Shown here one piece after another: positions 47,020-57,188 of a DNA stretch of 64,000 nt (within the stretch, counting starts at the first letter, position 1; the number at the start of each line of letters is the position of its first letter). A program made the position numbers and the translations under genes. The stretch is from Paguma larvata (taxonomy: Eukaryota > Chordata > Mammalia > Carnivora > Viverridae), in the NCBI GenBank assembly GCA_030068075.1, contig JAINVK010000525.1, positions 1 through 64,000 of the forward strand. Direction: 5' to 3'. Below the pieces are notes generated by a model. The model had not been told where the DNA came from. It did not search any database and saw only the letters and a list, made by a program, of their open reading frames with translations.

Positions 47020-47100
47020 CTACGCCGAGTAAAACAGAGGAAGTTTGTGAAGTTTTCGAGGATTTTTTTTCCCTTTTGTCACATTAGGGAGATCAAATTT
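47020..47100 (-). CDS. putative terminal coding exon of an unidentified gene
   Basis: Read on the minus strand, a pyrimidine-rich tract ending in AG at 47,101-47,102 opens a 27-codon frame that closes with TAG at 47,020-47,022. It starts in phase 0, which is the phase in which the 202-bp exon at 47,633-47,834 ends, so the two join without a shift. The encoded tail is basic, with Lys/Arg clusters in its second half, and ends in Phe-Tyr-Ser-Ala. No domain is recognisable. A slightly earlier AG at 47,120 is also possible, but from phase 0 it would hit a stop after five codons. The terminal-exon call rests on phase, the acceptor and the stop. A spurious short frame is the main alternative. Confidence 0.5.
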   Translation of the reverse strand, partial: KFDLPNVTKGKKNPRKLHKLPLFYSA

Positions 47101-47271
47101 CTCAAAAAGTTGAAATGAACTAAAACGATATAACCCTCGTCGTCCCTGAATATCTACAGTTGCTTAAAGGTCTTTGCAGTGGGTCACCTACCGAAAGATG
47201 GGGTGCCAATTTCAGTGCTTGCGGATGTGACCTCGCTCCGAAGATGACTGCATTACGGTGAGGTCACGAAG

Positions 47272-47458
47272 GGGGCGCCTGGGGGGGTCATCGGGGCTCT
47301 CGATCTCAGCTCAGGTCATGATCTCGCAGTTTGTGGGTTCGAGTTTGGCATTGGGCTCTGTGCTGACAGCGCGGGGCCTGCTTGGGCTTCTCCCTCTTCC
47401 TCCCCTCCCCCTCTCTCTTTCTCACTCTCGAAAATAAATAAACAAACTTAAAAAGAAA
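47272..47458 (+). mobile_element. SINEC element in an intron
   Basis: GGGGGCGCCTGGGGGGGTC to AATAAATAAACAAAC. It lies between the two 3'-most putative exons, antisense to the gene. Confidence 0.9.
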
Positions 47459-47632
47459 GACGAGGTCGAGGTGACTGTGTCCTTATAACACAGGGCATTC
47501 GGACCTGGCGACACCCCCGTCTCAGCTCCCGGGACTCCCGCGCTGTGACAAGATGCGTTTGTGTCTCTGGGGCTTTGCCGCAGCCGCCCCGGCAAACAGG
47601 TGTGGCATTCTACTTCTTATTTTGGGACATAC

Positions 47633-47834
47633 CTGTTGTTTGAAAGACTCAAGCTGACACAGACACTTCTCGAGAAGGAAGGCGTTCGATGGTGAAGTTT
47701 TAGCCTTGAGGAATTCAACTTTCTTGGCTCCGATTACGAGATAGTTCGGTTCAAGTAAATAAATGATGTTTTCATAGTAACACAGAAGTCCTGGTTTATA
47801 GCCACAGTGTCTCAAGTGCTGCTCAAGCACACGT
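47633..47834 (-). CDS. internal coding exon of an unidentified gene (67 codons)
   Basis: This is the best-supported coding block in the window. On the minus strand a T-rich tract ending in TTTAG precedes it, and it ends AACAACAG followed by GTATGT, a strong donor. It is 202 bp: one base completes a split codon, then 67 uninterrupted codons follow. The peptide is hydrophobic and helix-like, with Cys-Tyr-Tyr near residue 18, Leu-Glu-Pro-Asn-Tyr near residue 27, and a Leu/Cys/Gln-rich C-terminal helix. Composition and codon use look like real protein, unlike the GC-shadow frames nearby. I do not recognise the family. The preceding exon must end with two bases of a codon. I did not find it with confidence between here and 55.6 kb. 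Confidence 0.7.
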
Positions 47835-48232
47835 CTAAATAAAAAAAAAAGATTAACAATAATATTTCAGCTTTGCCAGAGCTGTGTCTGCCAGGAAGGG
47901 ATTAATCAACGCCGACAACACCGTTCCGTCCTGTGACGTTTTCGTGGGCAGACTTCGTCTCATCCCGAAAGCAGAGGCAATTTCTCTCTCAAGTCTGTCT
48001 GCTCGAATATTTCTGTCTGGTTCTTTCCACTTCTCATATATTACACATTTGTAAATCACTTCCGAATAGTTCTCTTAAACTTAATTCGCTTTTCTTGGGA
48101 TGCCCATGGAAGGGAAAATTCCACGACAGGCGTGGAGAATAGTTTAGAGAAAACAAAGCTAATCGCGCCCGTCACCAGGACTCCAGCGTTTGGTCACCTT
48201 GCCAAACGCTGAATGATTCGACAGAGTCTTTT
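47835..48232. other. intron-like segment with an open minus frame
   Basis: Just upstream of the 202-bp exon, a minus frame of about 68 codons (47,853-48,059) looks protein-like in part but lacks a donor. It could hold part of the missing preceding exon. Confidence 0.3.
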
Positions 48233-48342
48233 TGTTTATTTTTTACTTTTTTAGGTACTCTCTATGCCCGGCGTGGGGATTGAACCCAGGACCTTGCGAT
48301 CCAGAGTCCCACACTCCACCGACAGAGCTGGCCGGGTGCCCC
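48233..48342 (-). mobile_element. older, short SINEC element
   Basis: Keeps the tRNA-like region (GGGGATTGAACCCAGGACC) and the GAGCTGGCCGGGTGCCCC head, diverged. Confidence 0.75.
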
Positions 48343-48662
48343 AAAGCTTTTCATTTGGGGATCGTCACAAAAGGGCACAAGAACAGTTGACCTGAGCCCC
48401 CCATCTCTTTACTCAGAATCACGTAGTAATTTCCTGCCCTATTTATTTTCCCTCTATCCATGCACATATTCTAGTGGCGTCCTGTGTTTGCTGAGCACCG
48501 GGCTCTGTAGGAAGCACTGAGGGGAGACACGACTCACGGGCAGACCCGCAGGGGTGTTGGGTCACAACAGCCGAACCCGGGAGTGAGCTCATCCTCACGA
48601 ATCGAGTGAATCGTGGGATCTCGGGGGAGTGCATTCCTCCCAGGAAACCTCATTTTATCGCT

Positions 48663-48750
48663 TTAAAGATTTTACTGTTTTTTAAAGTCATCTCTGCGCC
48701 CAGCGCGGGGCTGGAACTCAGGACCCCGAGACCCACAGGTGTCCCGACGC
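48663..48750 (-). mobile_element. older, short SINEC element
   Basis: AAAGATTTTACTG tail, then CGCGGGGCTGGAACTCAGG; head decayed. Confidence 0.65.
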
Positions 48751-50709
48751 CTCGCTGTAACCCAGTATCTGCATCCCCGATGGTCGCTCGCGGCTTCCGG
48801 TGAAGCGACACAGCATTTGCCAGACCCGGTCGCTCAGAACTTGGCCCCAGATTCTGATTTGTATTTTCTGAGTTCCAGGAGCTGTGTCTTCTCGGTGGAT
48901 CCCGGCCCCAGGCCCTGCCGCCCCGCACAACCCTGCCTGCCGGGGACTGAAAACCGGGCCGAGTGACTGCCCAGCGAGCCCGCACACCCCTCTGCGAGTG
49001 CAGGCGAGGCGGGTACTTCTCCGAGGCCCCTGGGAGAGCCTCCTTCACGGGGGATGACACCGAGGTGTCGGGAGGTCAGGTCGCCACCCAACGCCCACCC
49101 AGCCTGTGATTAAAACCCAGTCTTGCTCGGCAGGTGCGTGACTGCCCATATGTCCTGTGTGTTCAGGCCGAGTGGGGGTTTCCTTAGACAAACCCTTCGT
49201 CACGGGTTTTCTTCCTGAGGATTCGAGTTCCAGGTGTTCAGGGATCCGGGATCGTGAGTCGGGAGAGCGGCGTCTATAGAACCCGACTGTCATCACAGAA
49301 AGCCCTGGATCCGAGGGCACGCTGGGCGGTTTCCTGGACAGGTGTCCGTGACGCCTGTGGGCCACCGTGTGAGGAGAACCAAGTCTTCTCAGCGTCTTCT
49401 CAGGTAACCCGCCGACGGGCAAAGTGAGGGGAAGACTTGGAAAGGAGGCCCACCCTTTCCGTGGCTCCCCGTGTCCTGACTGTCCCTGACGCACGCGGTG
49501 CACACACGGATCTCTCTGAGGGCAGAGGCAGTGGGCGATGGGGCACCGGCCCCCTCCGCACACCCACATTCCCGGCCCCCAGAACCCAGACGTGAAAAGG
49601 GAGCTCAGACTCCACGGCTGCACAAACTGCCCAGTTCTCCTCCTGACAGGTGTGCCGACGACTTATACTTCTTCTTCTCCTTCTTTTTCAAAAGGACCAA
49701 AACCGCTCAGACTATAACCTGCGGTCAGGACGTTCCTGATCTTCTAGATGCTCCTGCCTTGCCCTATTCATCAAAGTGAACCGAGAGGAGAACACGCAGG
49801 AAGACCCTCCCAGCATCTCTAAACTGCATTGAAGTCTGGTGGCCCGGCTGTTCCCACAAAGCAGCGTGTCCCGGCGGTGGTGACGAGGCCTGGGCGTTAC
49901 GAAAGGATCTGGGGCAGCCGTCCTGCCCGGTAAGAAGCGCCCACGGGTGTGCAGCCGACCTCCTGGTGCGACGGACGCGGCCGGTGAGAGGGGGCGCCCC
50001 GGCACTGTCTGGTGGCCCGGCGGGCAGGTGGCAGGGGCGGGCAGCCCCGCGGCATTTCACGGCACCGAGTCACTCCGAGAAGACAAAGAGCGGTGTGATT
50101 TGCAGCTGGTTTGGGTAGCTCCGGGCACCCGTCCTTCCAGTCGATAAAGATACGAACCCTGATTATTCATGGCTGAGATGAAAACCAGCTGGTCCGAGGT
50201 GAGGAAAGCGGCTCGTTTCCTCGGAAAACGTCGTACGAAGGAGGGTCTGTCCCCTGCCGTCTGGCCTCGCCGAGTGCATTCCCGGCTCTGTCCAGCTCGG
50301 GGCCGGCTGGCCACGGTGCAGAGACGTGAGATCCACGGCACCCCGCGCCTCCATCGGCGTTCCGGTGCGACTGTTCCCGAACCTCAGGAAATCGGTGAGT
50401 GGCCACGGGCTGGGCCCATGAGGACCCACGAGAGGCCGTGTCGTGTGCAGGGAAGACGCGACCACGTCGTCAGCGTGGCTGCGAGCTGGTAGATATAGAC
50501 ACAGGGTGAGCGCCTCCAGGGACGGGAGGAGAGAGATCCCTTAAAGGAGGTGCCGTGAGACTTCAGAGCTGATGGCCTCCGCTCGTCCTTCACCCGGGGG
50601 GAGCACCTGGGCCGCCGTGCCGTTACACAAGGTACCGGCTCTGGACTCCGCGCCCGGCCTTCCTTCTTCAGTCATATCAGTTCAGAGTGTGCTTTAAAAA
50701 TTAGGAATG
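48751..50709. other. unassigned GC-rich sequence
   Basis: No confident exon. A plus-strand donor-like GTGAGT at 50,395 has no matching acceptor. Confidence 0.45.
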
Positions 50710-50926
50710 GGGGCGCCTGGGGGGCTCAGTCAGTTGAGTGTCTGACTTCGGCTCAGGTCATGATCTCGCGGTCTGTGAGTTCGAGCCCCGCGTCGGGCTC
50801 TGTGCTGACAGCTCAGAACCTGGGCCTGCTTCGGATTCTGTACCTCCCGCCCTCTCTGCCTTCCCCCGCTCATGCTGTGTCTGTGTCTGTCAAAAATAAA
50901 TAAACGTTAAAAAAATTTTCAAAAAA
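50710..50926 (+). mobile_element. SINEC array member 1
   Basis: GGGGCGCCTGGGGGGCTC start, AAATAAATAAACG tail. Preceded by AAATTAGGAATG. Confidence 0.95.
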
Positions 50927-50938
50927 ATTAGGAATGGG

Positions 50939-51160
50939 GGCGCCTGGGGGACTCAGTTAAGCGTCCGACTTCGGCTCAGGTCATGGTCTCTCGGTCTGTG
51001 AGTTCGAGCCCCACGTCAGGCTCTGTGCTGATGGCTCAGAGCCTGGAGCCTGCTTCGGGTTCTGTGTCTCCCCTCTCTCTCTCTCTGCCCCTCCCCCGCT
51101 CATGCTTTGTCTCTCCTGCTCTCAAAAATAAATGAAACGTAAAAAAAAATAAAAAAAAAA
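50939..51160 (+). mobile_element. SINEC array member 2
   Basis: Second head-to-tail copy, again preceded by AATTAGGAATG. It has a small deletion near GACTCAGTTAAGCG. Confidence 0.95.
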
Positions 51161-51172
51161 TTAGGAATGGGG

Positions 51173-51386
51173 GCACCTGGGGGGCTCAGCCGGTTAAGCG
51201 TCCAGCTCTTGATTTCATCCCAGGTCCTGAACTCACGGTTCGTGAGCTCGAGCCCCACATCGGGCTCCGGGCCCACAGTGCGGAGGCCACTTGGGGTTCT
51301 CTGTCTCTCCCCTTCTGCCCCTCCTGCCGGCTTACACGCCGTCTCTCACTCAAAAATAAATAAAGAAACTTAAAAAAATAAAAATT
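51173..51386 (+). mobile_element. SINEC array member 3
   Basis: Third copy, a different subtype (GGCACCTGG, ATTTCATCCCAGGTCCTG). Preceded by AATTAGGAATG and followed by AATTAAGAATG. Confidence 0.95.
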
Positions 51387-51395
51387 AAGAATGCA

Positions 51396-52110
51396 CGTTG
51401 AATTTCATCAAATGCAGACCTGGAGACAGTGGTGTGTGCCGTTTCTGGGTAAGGGTCGCTAATCTGTTTTCTGATATTAAGACGTTTCTTCTGCTTTAGG
51501 ACCCCTGTATGATCACGGCATATTCTTCTTTTCACTGACGCTGGCTTCTGTTGGCCGATGTTTTCTGTTTTCTGTCGGGTTGGTGTTTGAGGCCGTTCTT
51601 TGTAGACATCTTTTATGTCGCTCTAATAGCACACGGCATTATGTCGGCCTCAGGCGTGCAGCTCAGGGATCGGGTACTTGCGTGTACGGCAAGACGGTCG
51701 CCACGAAGTCCGGTCATATCTGTCACCGCACAGTATTGCAAAATGTGTCTTTCTTGCAGAGAGAAGCCTTAAGGTTTACTCAGGTAGCAACTTTCAGATA
51801 TAAACACAGTGTTGTTATGATGGGAGTCGCTGCCCTGCACGTCCCATCGTTAGGACTTATTTTTCTTAAAATGGAAATTCGTATCTTTTGACCCCCTGCG
51901 CCCATTTTTGCCCCCACCTTCCACCCCACACCCCTGCCTGTGGCAACCACCAGCCTGTTCTCCGTGCCCACGAGGTCGGGTTTTGTTCCTGTTTTGTTTT
52001 GTCTTCAGATCTCATGTGTATCTGTCTTTCTCCAACTTCCTTCACTCGGCGTCTTGCCCCACGGTAGATTCATGCTGTGGCAAATGGCGAGACTGTAGTC
52101 CGGTTTTCTC
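51396..52110 (-). mobile_element. LINE-1-derived sequence, antisense
   Basis: The plus strand shows reverse-complement L1 landmarks. These are TGAATTTCATCAAATGCAGA near the start, GTATCTTTTGACCCCCTGC and GGCAACCACCAGCCTGTTCT in the middle, and TCACTCGGCGTCTTGCCCC and GGCAAATGGCGAGACTG near the end. Strongly diverged. Confidence 0.6.
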
Positions 52111-52111
52111 G

Positions 52112-52200
52112 AAGTAATCTCTACGCCCAGCACGGGGCTCGAACTCCCAGCCCGAGATCAAGAGTCGCGTGCCCCACCGACTGAGCCGGCCAGGCGCCTG
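52112..52200 (-). mobile_element. older, short SINEC element
   Basis: AAGTAATCTCTACGCCCAGC to GAGCCGGCCAGGCGCC, inserted at the end of the L1-derived block. Confidence 0.85.
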
Positions 52201-53419
52201 GCAACGCTGCATCTCAGCTAGGCCCGTGCCCTCCAAGCATAGCGACCTTCTGAGAGAATGCTAATTCCTAAAGCCGGTCTCCGGACATCCGCTTCTCGGG
52301 AATCGGGCTCAGCAGGCACCGGGCACCGTGTCGGAAGGCGGCCCCGCTGCCCTGCTCACGGGGACGCCACCAGCTGCCGGAGGGAGGGGCAGGGACGTGC
52401 TCTTCTGCCGTCTTTCCACGCTCACGGGATGCTCGGCCCGCTGAGGACAGGTGCTAGGTGAACGTTTCCTTGTCCATCTTATGAAACTGGTCTCGAGTCA
52501 AACTGTAATGTGCTTCACGTATTTTGGAAATAACCCTGATTCGTCGGCTTTTCGACTTCCTCGACGATAAAGAAGTTAGACGTGGCTCAAAGTAGCTTTT
52601 GAAAAGAGTTGTTCTACCCAGTTCTCCGCAGTCCAGGGTGCGAAGTGCAGAGGACGGTCCCGGTTGAACCCAGCAGCGGTCACACACAGCACCTCAACTC
52701 CTTGTCCCCTTTCTCCCCCCTGACCAACTGTGAGGGACTCCGTGGACTCCGGCTCCGTCCCAGCTACTCAGACACCCACACGGCCTCAAGGGGAGTCAAA
52801 GGAGAGCCCCCTCCCCCGGTGGTCCCCACCGCATGCCAGCGGCACGCAGAGCCTACGACCAGAGTGCCACGAACTTCCCGCCCTCTGTCTGTAGGAGACG
52901 GGGTTCCACCTTTGGGGCAACCCCTGGCTCCCTGGAAGCCTCGGCTCCATGAAGGGCGCTCACTGTCACGGGATGTTAGTGATTGCGATTTCTTGGTGTC
53001 AAAACCAGTAAGACCGGCGAGTGGTTGTTTCGTCTTTTTAAATTAGAGGTATTGCGGCCCGTTTTGATATCAGTACGTGACTTGGCTCCACAGGAGCACG
53101 CCCGGAAGCGTCCTCGGTCTCTGCAGTCTGGGACAGTTCGAAGAGCATCCCGAACTCAAGTGAGCTAACAGTTTGGGGAGACTCCTGCGTCTGAGCCACG
53201 ATGCCTTGGAAGAACGGTTTCCCCTGCCGCTTAGGGTTTCCGGCTGACCCGAGCTAGTTTGGTGCTGGAGGGGCATCGAGGGCCATTCTCTCGCCCCAAG
53301 TGTTTCAGAATTCATTTAATTTCCGTAAAGTAATTTTCACTTTCTCAGTTTTCTTTTGTACATTTATTGTACTTTGTTCCGTCACATTTAGCTCTATGTT
53401 AGCTAAGGAGGTGTCTACT
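52201..53419. other. unassigned sequence with one exon-like minus frame
   Basis: The minus strand at 52,456-52,602 reads as a Ser/Lys/Arg-rich frame after CTTTTCAAAAG and ends in TAG. Only one frame is open. No clear donor. Confidence 0.3.
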
Positions 53420-53601
53420 TTTTTTTTTAATGTTTATTTATTTTTGAGACATAGAGACAGAGCGTGAGCAGGGGAAGGGCAGAGAGAGAGGGAGACACAG
53501 AATCCGAGGCAGGCTCCAGGCTCTGAGCCGTCAGCACAGAGCCCGACGCGGGGCTCGAACTCACAGACCGCGAGATCACGACCTGAGCTGCCGGGCGCCC
53601 C
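53420..53601 (-). mobile_element. SINEC element with internal head deletion
   Basis: GGAGGTGTCTAC flanks both ends (53,407 and 53,604). About 30 bp of the head between GACCTGAGCTG and CCGGGCGCCCC are missing. Confidence 0.93.
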
Positions 53602-54160
53602 GGGAGGTGTCTACCTAATTGCTGTTAGAAGATTCCTCTCGGGTTATGTTTTGCTGCTGATTTAACTAAATTGCATTTTCATCGTTACAGAGTCCTTCCT
53701 CCTGCTTGGCTTGGCTTGTGCACGCATGTGCGTATGTGTGCATGTGTGCGTGTGCACGTGTGTGCGTGCGTCTGTGTGTGCATATTTTCCTGACGGTTTC
53801 ACGTGACGACACACTTTCGCTTGCTGCCAGTCTGTGACATGGGCCGTATTTCCCTGAGCACTGATTTGGCAGTATACGTTATCCTTTGTTTTCTTCCTAA
53901 AATCTAGAAATAATAGTATTAACCTTAGGGTATGAATGAATACAAATGTATATAGTCATCTTTCTTCTGAAACTTTGTATCAAACTTTCCATTATTTTAA
54001 GTGACAAAGACAGTAAGGGGCATCTGTCCTTTTTTTAATAAATTTTTTTTCTTCTAGGTTCCCCATGTAACTGATTTCACACTCTATAAAAATAATGCTT
54101 TTCCTACCATTCGCCCAATTTTCTACTGATATGAACATTTAAATGTTTTTTTTTTTTAGG
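53602..54160. other. unassigned AT-rich sequence
   Basis: Contains the short GT array at 53,716. Otherwise unrecognised. Confidence 0.5.
53716..53781. repeat. short GT-rich array
   Basis: GTGCACGTGTGTGCGTGCG units between unique AT-rich flanks. Confidence 0.85.
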
Positions 54161-54400
54161 GGCGCCTGGGTGGCTCAGTTGGTTAAGCATCCGACTTCAG
54201 CTCAGGTCATGATCTCGAGGTTCATGGATTCGAGCCCCGCGTCGGGCTCTGGGTTGACGGCTTGGAGCCTGGAGCCTGCTTCGGATTCTGTGTCTCCCTC
54301 TCTCTCTGCCCCTCCCCTGCTTGTGCTCCATCTCTCTCTATCTCTCCCCCACTTGTGCATGCACTCTCTCTCAAAAATAAATAATAAAACACTAAAACAA
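54161..54400 (+). mobile_element. SINEC element
   Basis: GGGGCGCCTGGGTGGCTCAG to AAAAATAAATAATAAAAC, with a partly duplicated CT-rich middle. Confidence 0.95.
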
Positions 54401-54574
54401 AATATCTCCTTTTGCGGAACGTTCTCCAACTTGCCATCCGTATCCTTCGCCCTCTTTTCCGTGAATTCATCCTTTTTTTCTTCAGCATCCGCTCCTTTTC
54501 TTTCCTCGACTCTGTCCATTGCTCCTTTGCCTTTGTTCTTAAGTGCAGAAACTCACTTTTCTGTCTTGTTTTGT

Positions 54575-54614
54575 TTTTCTGTCTATTTATTTTTGAGAGA
54601 GAGGGAGAGACGAC
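54575..54614 (-). mobile_element. SINEC tail fragment
   Basis: Only CTATTTATTTTTGAGAGAGA and adjacent GA bases survive; the rest of the element is absent. Confidence 0.5.
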
Positions 54615-55643
54615 ACGACCTTCCATCGCGGCTCGGCGCTCTTATCGCAGAGCGGTAACTTTGCCGTGCGTTCGGGCCGGCGCGCGGGGGGCACCCTGCC
54701 CACGACCCGATGGGCCCGCGGGGACCCTCCTCCACCTGGTCCTCATCTCCTTCCCTGACCGTCGCCTCTGAGGGCTGCCCCCTCGGCAGCAGGTCGGGGT
54801 GTCCCAGGGCTGGTTTGTGCTTATTACGAGCACCCCCTTCTGTGTGAGGGGGTCCGCCTCGCCGGGGCCAGGGAGCACGCCCACGCCACTGGGCTGTGGG
54901 ACTGTGGCGCGTCTGGGTGGCACGGCCTCTCTCCGGACCTCGGGGAGCACCCCCCGAGAACACACCTCACACCGGAGCCCAGCGCTCATCCGCCTCTTCA
55001 CTCCGGGCCTCCCCCCATGTGTGAATCCGGGGGGCCCTGGTTCCGCGGGCCAGCAGCAGCCCCTCCACTGGCTGCCACGCCGGCAGACGGCTTCTGACAC
55101 AGGTGGCCCTCCTTGAGCCCATGGCGGTTGGGGTTCTGGGGGATTCCTTTAGCTCTTTTGTGCGTGTCATCTTTTCTTCCAGACAGGGGCCTCTGGTTGA
55201 CCCCCGTGTGTGCTGTTGAGGTGTGCTCCTGGGAGTGGCCGGGTCCCCTCTCCCTTCGGTCTCATCTTCACTGTGCCGGCCGCCATCGTGGGCATTCTTG
55301 GTCATGTTCTGATCACAGACAGCTCCTGGCGTCTGGGAGGATGGATTCCCGTTCCTGTTTCTCACCATCTGTGTGGATTCCGGCTGTCCCCGGAGGCGAG
55401 GGAGCACGGAGATATTTCCGCCACCATTTTAAGCAGGAAGTCACGGGCCACACTTCGCAGTATTAAGCATTCTTCACTTCCGGCCAGAGCACAGGCTCCC
55501 GCCAGCTCGCCCGCCCTCAGGGAATGTTTATGCAGACTGAATTCAGGATCTGGAACAGTAACCCTTTCCTACCTCCCTTCGAACTTAAAAGAAACATTTT
55601 TGGTACAAAGAAGAGCGATACAAATAATTTCTCGTTTGCTCAC
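54615..55643. other. unassigned GC-rich, intron-like sequence
   Basis: Lies 3' of the 55.6-kb exon on the minus strand. No further exon recognised. Confidence 0.45.
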
Positions 55644-55814
55644 CCCGGGGGCTCGTTAGGCAGAAACACCCGCCGAAGGGCCACCTTCTGCCCCGGCCTC
55701 TGCCACGTCGCGGGGTTGCTGCTCCGGGAGAGGAAGTCGCAGGCTGTCGGACAAGCCGTGAATCTTCAACAGAAGTTCGTTGAGCAGATCCGAAACTTCG
55801 TCCAGGTAGTCGTG
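55644..55814 (-). CDS. coding exon with an in-frame stop near its 3' end
   Basis: On the minus strand the acceptor is a TTTGCTTCAG sequence. The frame starts in phase 0 with His-Asp-Tyr-Leu-Asp-Glu and continues as an amphipathic Leu-rich helix (Leu-Leu-Asn-Glu-Leu-Leu-Leu). It becomes Ala/Gly/Pro-rich and meets TAA at 55,656-55,658. A GTGAGC donor follows at 55,643, and use of that donor gives 171 bp, a multiple of three. So this is either a last coding exon ending in ...Gly-Val-Ser-Ala, or a phase-0 internal exon carrying a late nonsense codon. It fits in frame after the exon at 56,793-56,954. Family unknown. Confidence 0.55.
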
Positions 55815-55943
55815 CTGAAGCAAAGAAAACCACATCGGTGAATGCCTCCGAGAACCGGATTTTTTTCTTTTTGTCTCCTTTTCTGAAGCACTTAAGGGTA
55901 CTGACTTCAGATGGCACTGTGCTATTAGAAAGCTCACTGGAGG

Positions 55944-56124
55944 GGCGCCCGGGGGGCTCAGTCAGTTAAGCGTCTGACTCTTGATTTGAGCTCAGGTCAC
56001 GATCTCACGGTTGGTGAGTTCGAGCCCCGCGTCGACAGTGCAGAGCCTGCTTAGGATTTTCTTTTCTCCCCCCTTCCCTCCAAATGGAAGAAATAAACTT
56101 TAAAAAAAAAGAAAGAAAGAAGAA
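55944..56124 (+). mobile_element. SINEC element with target duplication
   Basis: AGAAAGCTCACTGGA flanks both sides (55,928 and 56,121). Inserted at the start of an MIR. The CT region is shortened. Confidence 0.95.
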
Positions 56125-56125
56125 A

Positions 56126-56300
56126 GCTCACTGGACCCTGGAGTCAGAGACCCGGGTGCTGGGCCTGAACCCTCACCTCTCAGTTCCCTGGTTCACCGTG
56201 TCGCGTACAGGGAAGTGTTAGGGCTCAGAAGGTCTACGTGGGGACTCGTCGTGGATTTGAGGGCAATGAGCGATGGTAAAATGCATGATACGGAATGAGG
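56126..56300 (+). mobile_element. MIR remnant split by a SINEC
   Basis: CACTGGACCCTGGAGTCAGA and GGGTGCTGGGCCTGAACCC match MIR. The SINEC at 55,944 inserted near its 5' end. Confidence 0.6.
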
Positions 56301-56792
56301 CCCTATAGAGAGGCACACTCTCACGATGGCGCGACGGGCCTCAGAGCCACATCGGGGGATGGCCACGAGTCACGAAAACAGCCGGGCATTCAGTGTGCGG
56401 ACACCGGCTTGCCTCCGTGTCAGGGTGACGAGGCCCCAACGCTGTGCCTGAGTCCCCACGTTCTGGCCGCAGCTTGGGTCTGGTGGCGGGAACCAAAACC
56501 AAGCCACATGGCTCTGCGGGGACGGCTGGTGTGTGCGTGGGGGTGGAGGCGGGAATCGTAGGCTCCATCTTTCCAACCCGACGGGGTCCTCCAAGGACAC
56601 AGAGAGTTCGTGGAGGAGAATGCACTTGGTAACCCCCTCCGGGCCTTCGAACTTCAACCGGACACGTCCTGCCTTTGCGAACGTGGTCGGCCCAGAATCA
56701 TCACCCTGCGTCAGTAACCGAAAGCCAGGTTCTGCGAGGAATGCGTCCTCAGAAAGCTGCCGTGCTCCCGGCCCCGGGCCCCCCCGGCCTAC

Positions 56793-56954
56793 CTGCCTCT
56801 CGGCCGTCTCAGCCTCTTCCTGCTGCGGCCGCCCCAGTCCCAGCCAGGCCCGGCACCATCCCCGCACGCACGCGGTCACATCTTCTAGTCTCACCAGGGA
56901 TTTGCTCGGGAAGGGTTTTCTCTTCTGAGCGAGAGTCGTGAGGGAACCTCTCAG
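56793..56954 (-). CDS. internal coding exon of an unidentified gene (54 codons)
   Basis: The minus-strand acceptor TCCTTCCCCCAG precedes CTG. The block is exactly 54 codons, with no stop in the used frame, and ends GAGAGGCAG followed by GTAGGC. It is phase 0 at both ends, matching its neighbours on each side. The peptide opens with a short hydrophobic stretch and a Lys/Arg-Pro cluster, passes through a Trp/Cys-containing helix, and ends in a Gln/Glu-rich segment. No catalytic or binding motif is visible. The plus-strand frames over the same bases lack matching splice sites. Confidence 0.6.
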
Positions 56955-57122
56955 CTGGGGGGAAGGACGAGAGAGAAAGACGAATGCCACGTCATCACAC
57001 CCAACACGGCTCTGTTACCCTGACGCAGGATAGAGTGGAGGGCGCATCTGAGGGTGCTGTCGTCGGGTAAGACAGGAACTGCTTAGCAGAACAGGGAAAC
57101 GGCTCTCGTGCTTGAAGCTAAC

Positions 57123-57188
57123 CTGCAACACGATGAGTTCAGCCGTGAGAACGCATCTTATCATAAAGGATGTTTCTGTATCTAACAG
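57123..57188 (-). CDS. short internal coding exon of an unidentified gene (22 codons)
   Basis: This is a 66-bp block on the minus strand between TTTGTCTTCAG and GTTAGC, preceded by CAG at its own 3' end. It is phase 0-0 and encodes 22 residues of a hydrophobic helix (Leu-Leu-Asp-Thr-Glu at the start, Leu-Ile-Val-Leu-Gln at the end). It lies 168 bp upstream of the 56,793-56,954 exon, a small but plausible intron. Both splice sites and the phase agree with that neighbour. Short length keeps the call moderate. Confidence 0.55.

Noticed and set aside
50169..50492. Plus-strand frame followed by a GTGAGT donor
   Set aside because: No acceptor pairs with it, and the frame is Arg/Pro-rich without conservation evidence.
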